In this document: in pieces, positions 26,002-35,136 of the stretch
Layout of the letters: every line of letters starts with the position of its first letter
Position numbering within the stretch: position 1 is the stretch's first letter
Source of the DNA: DATFXM01 sp035315885
Lineage (GTDB): Bacteria > Acidobacteriota > Blastocatellia > UBA7656
DNA length: 64,000 bases
Direction: 5' to 3'
Assembly: GCA_035315885.1 (NCBI GenBank)
Contig: DATFXM010000071.1
Span: forward strand, 43,704 to 107,703
Position numbers and translations under genes: made by a program
The notes under the pieces: model-generated
Database searches by the model: none
Told to the model about the DNA's origin: nothing
What the model saw: the letters and a program-made list of their open reading frames with translations, nothing else

Positions 26002-26821
26002 CGCGCTTTTCCCGGAAACGCGCGGTGGCCAGAGCGATCTTTTGGAACTGCAAATCGACCTGCTGGATCCGTCACAGTATCAGCCGCGCACCTCGTTCAA
26101 CAACGAAGCGATGGATGAACTGGCGGCCTCCATAAAGGCGCGCGGGATCATTCAGCCGCTGGTGGTCCGACGAAAGGGTGAGAGGTTCGAGATCGTTGCC
26201 GGGGAGCGGCGCTGGAGGGCCGCGCAGCGAGCCGGCCTGAAGCAGGTTCCATGCGTCGTCAAGGCCATCCGAGACGAGAACGTGCTGGAGGTGTCGCTGA
26301 TCGAAAACATCCAGCGCCAGGAGCTGAACGCCATCGAGGAGGCCAACGCATTCAGACGTCTGGTCGAGGAGCTCGGTATAACCCAGGAGGAGGTCGCTCG
26401 CAGGGTCGGGAAAGAAAGATCCAGCATCACCAATTCCCTGCGGCTGCTCAAACTTCCAGCCGAGGTCCAAAAGCTGGTCGAAGACGACAAGCTCTCGATG
26501 GGACACGCGCGAGCGCTTCTGGCGATCAGCCCGATGGAGAGACAGAAAACCATCGCCATCCAGATCGTTGAGCGCGGGCTCTCGGTTCGAGAGATCGAGC
26601 GACTCGGAAAAAAGACCGAAGGGACCAGGCGAGCTCGAGACCCCGAGCGCTCCCGTAAATCCGCCAATGTCTCGTTTGCCGAACAGAAGCTCAGCCGGAG
26701 GCTCGGTGCGCCAGTGAATATAAAATTCAGCGGCAAGGGTGGGGCAATCGAGATCAGGTTCACCTCTTCGGAAGACCTGTCGAGGATTTTTGACCTGCTC
26801 ATCAAGAGGCCGGCGCAATGA
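25970..26821 (+). CDS. parB: Chromosome-partitioning protein ParB
   Basis: 283 residues, with the RBS GGGAGGTAAT inside parA. The N-terminal CTPase/ParB domain includes the box GERRWRAAQRAG; the arginine-rich box ENIQRQELNAIEEA and the helix-turn-helix (TQEEVARRVGKERSSITNSL) are present. The C-terminal dimerisation part ends FDLLIKRPAQ. It recognises parS sites such as the one at 25158. Overlap with parA suggests translational coupling; the stop overlaps an ATG for the next frame (ATGA at 26818). Confidence 0.97.
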   Translation: MSRKALGRGLSALFPETRGGQSDLLELQIDLLDPSQYQPRTSFNNEAMDELAASIKARGIIQPLVVRRKGERFEIVAGERRWRAAQRAGLKQVPCVVKAIRDENVLEVSLIENIQRQELNAIEEANAFRRLVEELGITQEEVARRVGKERSSITNSLRLLKLPAEVQKLVEDDKLSMGHARALLAISPMERQKTIAIQIVERGLSVREIERLGKKTEGTRRARDPERSRKSANVSFAEQKLSRRLGAPVNIKFSGKGGAIEIRFTSSEDLSRIFDLLIKRPAQ

Positions 26822-26937
26822 GCCGCGGGCGCGATGAGCAGACGACGCACTCCGGCGAATTCGGGGCCGGCACTCGACCAATCGGACCACGACAAAAACG
26901 ACCCGCATTTGCCGTCCTCTCTAACAACGACTTCCGG

Positions 26938-29148
26938 ATGAGGTGCACCGTGAGACGAAGAACCTCGCTCGCAACCACTCTGATCCTGTTGATGACTTGC
27001 GCTGCGGCCGCGCAACAGAAACTCCTGACGATCGACGACATCTACGACCCGGTGAAAGGAGTCGATTTCGGCGGGAGCCCGCCCACCGGACTCCGCTGGC
27101 TGAAGGACGGGGAGCATTACCTCGAAGCGAGGCGCGAAGGTGAAGGCGGGACCTCACAACTGCTCAAGGTCGATGCGGTCAGCGGACAAGCTTCGCCGCT
27201 GCTGGACGTTCGAAAGTTGGAGCGGGCTTTCGCGGCCTTGCCCGGTCTCAGCGCGCAGGACGCCGTACGAGTATCTCGTCTTACCTCCTATAAGTTGAAT
27301 CCGGCGGAAACCGCGATACTGGTCAACGACTCAGACGACCTGTTCTATTACGAATTCGGATCCGAGAAGGCCCTGCGGCTGACCCACACTCCTGAACCCG
27401 AGCTCGGCGAAGAGTTCAGTCCCGACGGCCGGCTGGTCAGCTTTACCCGTGGCGGGAATCTGTTTGTGGTGGATATCACAACACAAAAGGAGCGGGCGTT
27501 GACTACTGATGGCGGGCCGAAGCTCCTGAACGGGCGCCTGGACTGGGTGTATCAGGAAGAGCTGTACGGTCGCGGCAGCTACAAGGGCTACTGGTGGAGC
27601 CCGGATTCTTCGCGACTAGCCTTTCTAAGGCTCGACGAATCGCCGGTGCACGAATTCGCGATAGTCGACCACATCCCGCATCTGCAGGACGTCGAAATGG
27701 AGTTGTACCCCAAAGCCGGCGATCCCAATCCGCGAGTCCGGCTGGGAGTCGTAAGCGCCGCAGGCGGAGCGACAAGCTGGGTGGACACCTTCAACTACGA
27801 AGGAAGCGAGCCGCTGATCGTCAGAGTTGATTGGAGCGGCGACGGTGCAAGAGTGGTCTATGAGGTACAGAACCGCGAGCAGACCTGGCTGGATTTGAAC
27901 TACGCCGACCCGGCCACCGGCAAAACCGAGAGAATTCTGAGGGAGACATCCAAGGCTTGGGTTGCAGTGATCGACAACCCGTACTGGCTGAAGGACGGGA
28001 GCTTTCTTTGGCTGAGCGAACGAAGCGGGTTTCAGCACATTTATCGCTACTCGCCGGATGGCAAGCTGATAAAACAGGTGACCGATGGACGATGGGAAGC
28101 AGACTCCATCGCAGGAGTGGACGAGACCGGCTGGATCTATTTCGTCGCGAGCGAACACAGCTTCAGCGCCTGGCACGCGTATCGGGTGAAGCTCGATGGA
28201 ACCGGACTCACGCGGCTGACGCAGTCAGAGGGGAATCATGCGGTGAACTTCAGCCCCACGTTCAAACACTTCATAGACACCCACAGCGATCTGCGAACAC
28301 CTCGCGAAGTATTGATCTGCGGCTCCGGGGGGAACATCGAGCGGGTGGCACATAAGCCGGGGACGGCGCTCGCTCAGTACAAGCTTGGAACCGCCGAGTT
28401 TCTCAAGGTGAACACCCGCGACGGGTTCGAAATGGATGCAATAATGATCAAGCCTCCGGACTTCAATCCTTCCAAAAAGTATCCGGTGATGACATACACC
28501 TACAGCGGACCTCACGCTCCTCAGGTCCGCAACGCATGGTGGGGAAACGTCTACGTATGGCACCAGATGCTTGCCGAGCGAGGTTACATCATCTGGATCT
28601 GCGACAACCGGACCGCGAGCGGCAAAGGGATCGAATCCACGTGGCCGGTCTACAAGAACTTTGGCGAGCTGGAGCTGCGAGACCTCGAGGATGGCATAGC
28701 TTGGTTGAAGAGCCAACCTTACATCGATGGTTCGAGAATAGGCCTGTGGGGCTGGAGCTTTGGGGGGTTCATGACTACGTATGCCCTAACCCACAGCAAG
28801 ACGTTCAAACTTGGAATCGCCGGCGGCAGCGTGACCGACTGGCGACTCTACGACTCGATCTACACCGAGCGGTACATGTCTACACCCCAGAACAACCCGG
28901 AAGGTTACGCTCGCAGCGCGCCAGTTGGTACGGCCAAGGACTTGAGCGGCAAATTGCTGTTGATACATGGGATGATCGATGACAACGTGCATATGCAAAA
29001 CACGATTCAGTTTGCATACGAGCTTCAGCAGGCCGGCAAGCCATTTCAACTGATGCTCTATCCGAAGTCTCGTCATGGGCTGACCGACCCACTGCTGGTG
29101 AAGCACCTTATGTCCACTATGACCGAGTTCATTACCAGTAATCTATAA
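26938..29148 (+). CDS. Secreted S9B dipeptidyl-peptidase IV-type peptidase
   Basis: 736 residues from the ATG at 26938, which places the signal peptide (RRRTSLATTLILLMTCAAAA) at the start. GTG 26950 is an alternative, and an ATG at 26818 overlapping the parB stop would add 40 residues before it. An eight-bladed propeller region (DPP IV N domain) covers about 60-480. The alpha/beta hydrolase has GWSFGG (catalytic Ser), IDDNVH (Asp) and SRHGL (His). It removes N-terminal dipeptides, often X-Pro or X-Ala, in the periplasm. It is the last gene of the parAB stretch. Confidence 0.95.
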   Translation: MRCTVRRRTSLATTLILLMTCAAAAQQKLLTIDDIYDPVKGVDFGGSPPTGLRWLKDGEHYLEARREGEGGTSQLLKVDAVSGQASPLLDVRKLERAFAALPGLSAQDAVRVSRLTSYKLNPAETAILVNDSDDLFYYEFGSEKALRLTHTPEPELGEEFSPDGRLVSFTRGGNLFVVDITTQKERALTTDGGPKLLNGRLDWVYQEELYGRGSYKGYWWSPDSSRLAFLRLDESPVHEFAIVDHIPHLQDVEMELYPKAGDPNPRVRLGVVSAAGGATSWVDTFNYEGSEPLIVRVDWSGDGARVVYEVQNREQTWLDLNYADPATGKTERILRETSKAWVAVIDNPYWLKDGSFLWLSERSGFQHIYRYSPDGKLIKQVTDGRWEADSIAGVDETGWIYFVASEHSFSAWHAYRVKLDGTGLTRLTQSEGNHAVNFSPTFKHFIDTHSDLRTPREVLICGSGGNIERVAHKPGTALAQYKLGTAEFLKVNTRDGFEMDAIMIKPPDFNPSKKYPVMTYTYSGPHAPQVRNAWWGNVYVWHQMLAERGYIIWICDNRTASGKGIESTWPVYKNFGELELRDLEDGIAWLKSQPYIDGSRIGLWGWSFGGFMTTYALTHSKTFKLGIAGGSVTDWRLYDSIYTERYMSTPQNNPEGYARSAPVGTAKDLSGKLLLIHGMIDDNVHMQNTIQFAYELQQAGKPFQLMLYPKSRHGLTDPLLVKHLMSTMTEFITSNL

Positions 29149-29458
29149 AAGTATTATTGATCACAAACGTCGCGGGCTCGGGCACCGTCGTCGCGGGCTG
29201 GGGTACCCGTCGCGGCGTTGGCGCGACGGTTCCGAAGTCCAGGCTCGGAAACTGCCTTGGGCTCGGCGATCCGGGGGGCTGAGTCGGCGATCGCTCGAGG
29301 CTGGCGGAGGAAAGAAAAATAAGGCGGGTCAACGCGCGCGGTAGCTTTTGTTAAAAGGTTTTTTACTGTATAACTATCACCTTTAGAACTTTGGTCATTC
29401 TTCCAACGTAGACTGGCAAGAGTTTCTAAAATCAACCCCGAAACCAGGAGAACCCATA
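29149..29458. other. Gap between S9 peptidase and two-repeat protein
   Basis: Two minus-strand frames (29132-29332 and 29154-29435) are low-complexity and unsupported. An AT-rich segment at 29346-29375 includes TTGTTA and TATAAC, 15 bp apart, a weak promoter candidate for the gene at 29459. Confidence 0.4.
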
Positions 29459-30184
29459 ATGCAGTTAAGACGGATCACCTCCCTATCGCTTACAGTGCTG
29501 TTGCTCGCCGCCACGGCGACTGCGGCAATCTACGCTGATAAGCCCACCAACGTCTCGGGCAAGTATGAAGGCGTCGCCAAGAGCGATCAGATGGGCGAAA
29601 TTCCACTAACGGTGGAGATCAAAGACGAGGCCGGCAAACTAACCGGCAAAATCGAGACGCCGCAAGGACCTGCGGCAATCACATCAGGTACCTACAGCGA
29701 TGGCAAGATCACACTCAAATTTGATGCCGGAGGAAACGAAGGCACGGTCACGGCAACTGTAGAGGGCGACAAGATCTCGGGCAAGTGGGAGCTCTCTGGC
29801 ATGGGTGGCCCGCTTGAACTGAAGCGCGCGGGAGCTGTTGCCGCGAAACCCGCGACCCCCTCGGCTCCCTCTGCGCCAGCAGCGTCTGCCGCCGGCGATC
29901 CGGTAAGCGGCGAATGGGATTGCTCCGCCGACGCTCAGGGGACCGCCATACCGTTCACGCTCAAGCTCAAGCTCGAGGGCGACAAGGTATCGGGCAGCTC
30001 CGAATCTGCTCAGGGCAGTTTGCCTATCAGCAAGGGTTCTTACGCCGGCGGTAAGCTGAGCTTCGCGCTCGAAACGCCTCAAGGCGCGATAACTCTGACC
30101 GGCTTGATCAAGGAAGGAAAGATTGCCGGCGACTTCGACTTTGCAGGTCAAATGACCGGCAAGTGGGAAGGCAAGAAGAAATAG
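29459..30184 (+). CDS. Secreted protein with two homologous repeats
   Basis: 241 residues. Signal peptide 1-26 (LSLTVLLLAATATAAIYA). Two related strand-rich units are joined by an Ala/Pro/Ser linker at about 123-146 (KPATPSAPSAPAASAAG): unit one begins NVSGKYEGVAKSDQMGEIPL and unit two SGEWDCSADAQGTAIPFTLK. Each carries a GKxTGxIETPQG-like and KISGxW-like element. The pattern matches repeats I have seen in amidohydrolase-linked exported proteins, but no enzyme activity follows. RBS AGGAGA. It converges on the amidohydrolase. Confidence 0.85.
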   Translation: MQLRRITSLSLTVLLLAATATAAIYADKPTNVSGKYEGVAKSDQMGEIPLTVEIKDEAGKLTGKIETPQGPAAITSGTYSDGKITLKFDAGGNEGTVTATVEGDKISGKWELSGMGGPLELKRAGAVAAKPATPSAPSAPAASAAGDPVSGEWDCSADAQGTAIPFTLKLKLEGDKVSGSSESAQGSLPISKGSYAGGKLSFALETPQGAITLTGLIKEGKIAGDFDFAGQMTGKWEGKKK

Positions 30185-30242
30185 CCACTACTCGTTGACT
30201 GGGGACGCTGCCTCGCCGATATCGCAGGTCCCCGGTCACACA

Positions 30243-31946
30243 TTACCTGCCGTCCGTTCTCTGATAAACGATTTCGCCGCCAATGACGGTTATCAAGCAT
30301 TGAGTCTTGAGAATCTGAGGCTCTGGAATCTTCATAATGTCGGCAGACAGGATGGTGAGGTCCGCGAGTTTCCCGACCTCAATTGATCCCTTGAGGCCTT
30401 CTTCAAAGGCGGCATAAGCCGCCCAAATCGTAAACATCTTAAGGGCCTGCTCGCGAGAAACGGCCTGCTCGGGATGCCAACCCTCGCCGCTGAAGCCTCG
30501 CTGATCCTTTCGCGCGACCGCCGCGTAGAACTCGATCATCGGCTCGCCGCGCTCGACCGGCGCGTCCGAACCGCCGGCGATTATCGAACCGGACTTGATG
30601 AAGCTTTGCCACGCGTAAGCTCCCTCGAGGCGCTTGAGACCCAGCCGGCTCGCGGCAAAATGCAGATCACCGATCGCGTGCGAAGGCTGCATTGAGGGAA
30701 TGACTCCCATCGAGGCAAAGCGAGGAATATCGGTCGGATTCACGATCTGCGCGTGCTCAACGCGCCAGCGAGGCTGCGCTATTTTCCGCTGTTGCTCCGG
30801 CACCGAGGCGAATGCCTTCTCGTACAGGTCGAGTATTACTCTGTTAGCGCGGTCACCGATGGCGTGCGTCTCAACCTGAATGCCCTTCTTAAGCGCGTCG
30901 ACAAACATTGGCAGCAGTTCGGCCTCAGTATGAGTCAGAAATCCCGCAGTGTCGTAGTCCGAATAATTCTCGAGTAGCGCTGCTCCCTTGGAACCGAGCG
31001 CGCCGTCGAACACCACCTTGATGGTGCGTAGAGTGAATTTGCTGTCGAATTCTCCGACGCTCGCGCCGTCGGCGAGCAGTTTGGTGGATGCCGGCGTCGG
31101 TCCGTGAACCGCCTTATAGATACGCAGCCTGATTTTCCCTTCGCCATAGAGCTTGCGCATCAGGGTCACGTCGCCGTAGTTCCCTCCTGCGTCTTGAATC
31201 TCGCACCAACCAAGCTCGATGCTGCGCCGCACCCCGGCGAGGATCGCCTGTTCCTGATCGGCTCGGTTAGACGAGGGTACAACGCGCCATAGCAACCCCT
31301 GCGCATTGTCGAGCAGCATACCGCTCGGCTCGCCGGTGGACTTGTCTTTCATGATCTCGCCGCCAAAAGGACTCTTGGTGTTGCGATCGATACCGGCCAG
31401 TTTCAACGCGGCGCTGTTGGCAACCACTGCGTGGCCATCGGCTCGCGTGACTGCCACGGGGTTATTTGGAGAGACTCGGTCGATATCCTGGCGAGTGGGG
31501 AAAACAGGTGGCTTCCAGAAGGTTTCTATCCAGCCTCTTCCGGTCACCCATTCGCCGCTCTTTGACCGATCAACACGCTCCTTTATTGTGGCGAGGAACT
31601 TCTCAAGGCTGTTAATGCCCTCGAGGTTCAGGGTCATCTCGCGCTCGCCAACTCCGGTCAAGTGATAATGCGAATCAGTCATGCCGGGTACAATCGTAGC
31701 GCCGCGCAGATCCACAACTCTGGTGTTAGGTCCCGAGTACTGCTTCGCATCTGTGTTGGAGCCGACGAAAACAATCTTCCCGTTCTTGACCCCGATGGAT
31801 TCAGCCCGAGGATTGCGTTCATTGACGGTGTAGACGTTTCCGTTGACAAAAACCGTATCAGCCGGGTCGGCCACTGCAGATGATCGAGGCGGCGGGGCAA
31901 CAAAAGAAAGCAGGCAGAGAATGACCGTTAAAACGGCGAGTCTCAT
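30243..31946 (-). CDS. Exported amidohydrolase (YtcJ-like, amidohydrolase family 3)
   Basis: 567 residues from the ATG at 31946, preceded by GGAGGAGG; the longer frame to 32072 lacks this. Signal peptide LAVLTVILCLLSFVA. The metal-binding motif is MTDSHYH (His93, His95). More His and Asp lie in VETHAIGDRANRVI, RWRVEHAQIVN and IAGGSDAPVERGEPM, and the C-terminal GKLADLTILSADI is typical. Such enzymes hydrolyse C-N bonds of amides or N-acyl groups; the substrate is unknown. It converges on the repeat protein at 29459. Confidence 0.94.
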   Translation of the reverse strand: MRLAVLTVILCLLSFVAPPPRSSAVADPADTVFVNGNVYTVNERNPRAESIGVKNGKIVFVGSNTDAKQYSGPNTRVVDLRGATIVPGMTDSHYHLTGVGEREMTLNLEGINSLEKFLATIKERVDRSKSGEWVTGRGWIETFWKPPVFPTRQDIDRVSPNNPVAVTRADGHAVVANSAALKLAGIDRNTKSPFGGEIMKDKSTGEPSGMLLDNAQGLLWRVVPSSNRADQEQAILAGVRRSIELGWCEIQDAGGNYGDVTLMRKLYGEGKIRLRIYKAVHGPTPASTKLLADGASVGEFDSKFTLRTIKVVFDGALGSKGAALLENYSDYDTAGFLTHTEAELLPMFVDALKKGIQVETHAIGDRANRVILDLYEKAFASVPEQQRKIAQPRWRVEHAQIVNPTDIPRFASMGVIPSMQPSHAIGDLHFAASRLGLKRLEGAYAWQSFIKSGSIIAGGSDAPVERGEPMIEFYAAVARKDQRGFSGEGWHPEQAVSREQALKMFTIWAAYAAFEEGLKGSIEVGKLADLTILSADIMKIPEPQILKTQCLITVIGGEIVYQRTDGR

Positions 31947-32093
31947 TGCATTCCTCCTCCGGTGTAGAAATTGGAGAAGGATAGTATCAAAATTGATTCG
32001 GATCGCGCACCTCGCAGGACTCTGCGGCGCTGTTCTTAGAGGGAGTGAATCTCCGGCGCAAAGCTCAAGCACTCAGTGGTGCTGCTCGATCAA

Positions 32094-34853
32094 TCAAGGC
32101 GCGGCGGTAATCTTCACGAGGTCCAGGTAGTGCTTCCATTTTCCGCCAGCCACGTCCCCAGTCTGAATTCGCACCCGTACTTCTCCCGAAGAGGACAAGT
32201 ATTTGGACGCGTTCGACAGCGATACCGAGCTCATCGTATCTACGCTGCTGGTCAGGGTTCGATCGTCAACCTGTTCCCATTGCGACGTTGCGGGATTGAA
32301 CACGAAAATCTGCTGGCGAACGGGCTTCACCTTGGACCGCTCTTCAACCGTGATTGCCAGGCTCGAGAGGCTGGACAGGTTCGTTTGAAAAACGCAGGTG
32401 ACTATGTCGCTGAACTTCCCGTTCAGTTCCTTCGCCTTCAACTTCACGTAGACATCGTCTGATGCGTGCAGGCTTGTGTGATCGCCGCTCATGCGCTTGC
32501 CGAGATCGATCACCATCGACGAGCAGAAATAGTCTGAAGCCGCGGCCGGAGTCACCACGACGTAGCTGTTGCGCGTCCGGGTGCTTTGCCCCCCGGCGTT
32601 CGAGGTAACGAGCCTGACGGTGAAAGAGCCCGCGACTGTATACGTGTGTAATGGATTTCGTTGAGTCGACGTCCCTCCGTCGCCGAAGTCCCACAGCCAC
32701 GATGAAGGCGAGCCCGAAGACTGATCGGTGAAGTGGACAATAAACGGCGCAGTGCCGGTGGTCGGCTCGGCGATGAATTCGGCGACCGGCGCCGACGGAG
32801 GAGCGGTCACCACTATGTACTCGGTGCGGGTTCTGGTGTTCTGACCAGACGCATTCGATGCGGTAAGAGACACAGTGAACGTACCGCCGCCTTGATACAC
32901 GTGGACCGGGTTGGTCTCGGTAGAAGTAGCCCCATCGCCGAAATTCCAGGACAACGAAGTCGCGCCGGTTGACTGATTCAAGAATTGTACTGCCAGGGGA
33001 GCGGCCCCGCTTGTGGGGTTCGCGCTGAAGTCGGCCACCGGCTGTGGCGTGGATGCGCTCACCGAAATATAGCTTGTTCGCGTTCGAGTGTTCCCGCCCG
33101 CGCCGTTGATTGCAGTCAGCCGAACGGTGAAGCTTCCGGCTCCTTGATATGTGTGCGAGGGATTCTGTTGCGATGAAGTTGATCCGTCTCCGAAGTCCCA
33201 CGACCACGTCGTAGGTGCTCCGGTCGAAGTGTCGGTGAACTGGACCGACAACGGTGCTGTACCCGAAGTCGGGTTCGCGGTGAAATCGGCGGTTGGCGGA
33301 CTTGCCGCGGAGGACACGGTTATGTAGCCATTTCGTGTGCGAGTGTTCTGACCGCCGCTACCGGTTGCGGTCAGGCGCACCGTGAAGGTGCCCGCAGTTT
33401 GATAGGTGTGAGACGGGTTCTGTTGAGAGGAGACCCCGCCATCTCCAAAGTCCCAGGACCAACCAGTAGCCCCGCCTGTGGACAGATCGGTGAACTGCAC
33501 CGCGATAGGTGGAGCCCCGCTTGTTGGTGAGCCTGAGAAGTCCGCGGTCGGTCCTCCGGCGGTCCCGGTAGACTCGAAGCAGCCAATGTCGTATCCCCTT
33601 CCCCTCGGACGCGCTGAGCCGGTCAAATCGTCAGGCACATCGGTTGACAACGACATGCCCGCGTCGATCGCCGGCGATCCGATGCCCAGGGAATAGTCGT
33701 CGCCCGCCGGGTTGCTGAATACCTGCTCCGCAGTCGAGACAATCGAGTGCAGGTCGTATCCGAGCGCCTGCCACGCGGCAAGCGTCATATTTGAACCGCC
33801 GCCGTCGATGCTGAAGCGATTCACAACGACGTTGTAGTCGCTCGAGAACCCGGGAACGGAGTTGGACCAGACACTGACAGAGCCTCTGAAGGTGTGCGAA
33901 GTGTAGAGAATGTTGTTTCTGATCTGATTGCCGGTCGCGTTGGGCTGTCCTTCTGTAGAGGCCGGAATGTTTACGCACCAGCGTCCGTCCGACGGCATGA
34001 CGATCGTGTTGTTGTAGACTCGGTTGCGGCTCGAACCTTCGGCGCCATCGATTGCGTAGAGGGAAATGCCGCTGGCGTGATTGTTGTAAAGCAGGTTATT
34101 CCGAATGATGCTGTCCGAAACGCCATCGCAATTGATGCCCGAGCCTCCGCCGACACCGTTTTCCCAGACGATGTTCTTCTCTACAACCGCGAATGAGATG
34201 ATCCCATCGCCCGGCGTAAAGTTACGGTCGCCGTTCATATGGAGCCCGGCGGCATAATTGTGATGAAGGTTGTTCCTTCGGATAGTGGGATAGTCGCCGC
34301 TGTTGCTTTGATATATGCCGTGCTCGCCGTTTGAATATGATTCGTTGTCTTGAATGAGCGGATGATAGCTGAACGCGAGCAAGATCCCGGTTACCGTGTT
34401 GTTGTGAACTACGCAGTTCTGTACAGTGACGTACTCGGTGTCACGCAGGTCGATTCCGTAGCGCTGTGCCCCGGCAACTTCAAACCCGTCTATGACCCAG
34501 TACCTGGTAGTTGCGTCGAAGTTTTCGATTTCGATAAGGCTTTGATGACGATTTGATGGACTCAATGAGTTGATCAATACCACTCCGGCAGACTCGGCTC
34601 TCAGAGTAATAGGCGAGGCGGCGATGCCTGATTTCCCGATTCGACACCCGGCGTAGCTGCCTGCGGTTACTACAATCGTATCGCCTTGCGATACGGTATC
34701 GACTGCGTGTTGAATCGTTCGCCACGGCTGAGCTTGAGATCCGGTGTTGGTGTCGGAGCCTGACAACGAGACATAGTAGGTCGTAGCTGATGCAGAGATC
34801 GCGCACAGGATCATGAATGAGAGCGAGAGAATGAACAGGCGAAACGCCTTCAT
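32094..34853 (-). CDS. Large secreted protein with parallel beta-helix and four PKD domains
   Basis: 919 residues. Signal peptide 1-23 (LFILSLSFMILCAISASATT). Right-handed beta-helix repeats (ITLRAESAGVVLINSL, YWVIDGFEVAGAQRYGIDLR, IIRNNLLYNNHASGISLYAI) span about 30-420, as in polysaccharide-acting or adhesive proteins. Four PKD-like domains follow at about 425-750, each with GWSWDFGDGG-like cores and a final strand of the RTRxxY type. The last 165 residues (MVIDLGKRMSGD to DLVKITAAP) are an unclassified module. No enzyme residues can be assigned. The protein probably acts at the cell surface or outside the cell. Confidence 0.92.
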   Translation of the reverse strand: MKAFRLFILSLSFMILCAISASATTYYVSLSGSDTNTGSQAQPWRTIQHAVDTVSQGDTIVVTAGSYAGCRIGKSGIAASPITLRAESAGVVLINSLSPSNRHQSLIEIENFDATTRYWVIDGFEVAGAQRYGIDLRDTEYVTVQNCVVHNNTVTGILLAFSYHPLIQDNESYSNGEHGIYQSNSGDYPTIRRNNLHHNYAAGLHMNGDRNFTPGDGIISFAVVEKNIVWENGVGGGSGINCDGVSDSIIRNNLLYNNHASGISLYAIDGAEGSSRNRVYNNTIVMPSDGRWCVNIPASTEGQPNATGNQIRNNILYTSHTFRGSVSVWSNSVPGFSSDYNVVVNRFSIDGGGSNMTLAAWQALGYDLHSIVSTAEQVFSNPAGDDYSLGIGSPAIDAGMSLSTDVPDDLTGSARPRGRGYDIGCFESTGTAGGPTADFSGSPTSGAPPIAVQFTDLSTGGATGWSWDFGDGGVSSQQNPSHTYQTAGTFTVRLTATGSGGQNTRTRNGYITVSSAASPPTADFTANPTSGTAPLSVQFTDTSTGAPTTWSWDFGDGSTSSQQNPSHTYQGAGSFTVRLTAINGAGGNTRTRTSYISVSASTPQPVADFSANPTSGAAPLAVQFLNQSTGATSLSWNFGDGATSTETNPVHVYQGGGTFTVSLTASNASGQNTRTRTEYIVVTAPPSAPVAEFIAEPTTGTAPFIVHFTDQSSGSPSSWLWDFGDGGTSTQRNPLHTYTVAGSFTVRLVTSNAGGQSTRTRNSYVVVTPAAASDYFCSSMVIDLGKRMSGDHTSLHASDDVYVKLKAKELNGKFSDIVTCVFQTNLSSLSSLAITVEERSKVKPVRQQIFVFNPATSQWEQVDDRTLTSSVDTMSSVSLSNASKYLSSSGEVRVRIQTGDVAGGKWKHYLDLVKITAAP

Positions 34854-35136
34854 TGAGCGCGTCCTTTCAAGCGTTGTGGGCGAGATTCAGGTGGAGCCGC
34901 GGCCGATTTTAGATCGGTCTGTTTGTTACTTCTGACCGGGATTACAGCCTTGGAGGGGCAGACAGAAGCTTCATTCTAAGATCGACGCCTCAAGCGATCA
35001 ACAGAAAAACTTCCACGCGACGGCGAAGCGTTTCGTGCATTGAACCGATTACGCCGTAGGGTCGCAAACGATAACCTATGTTCGGCAGAAGGTAACGCGA
35101 TTACATCTACTCGAAGCCGCTAAGAAGCCTCGCGAC

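Noticed and set aside
29132..29435. Two short minus-strand frames after the S9 peptidase
   Set aside because: Low complexity, no RBS, and they overlap the putative promoter of the next gene.
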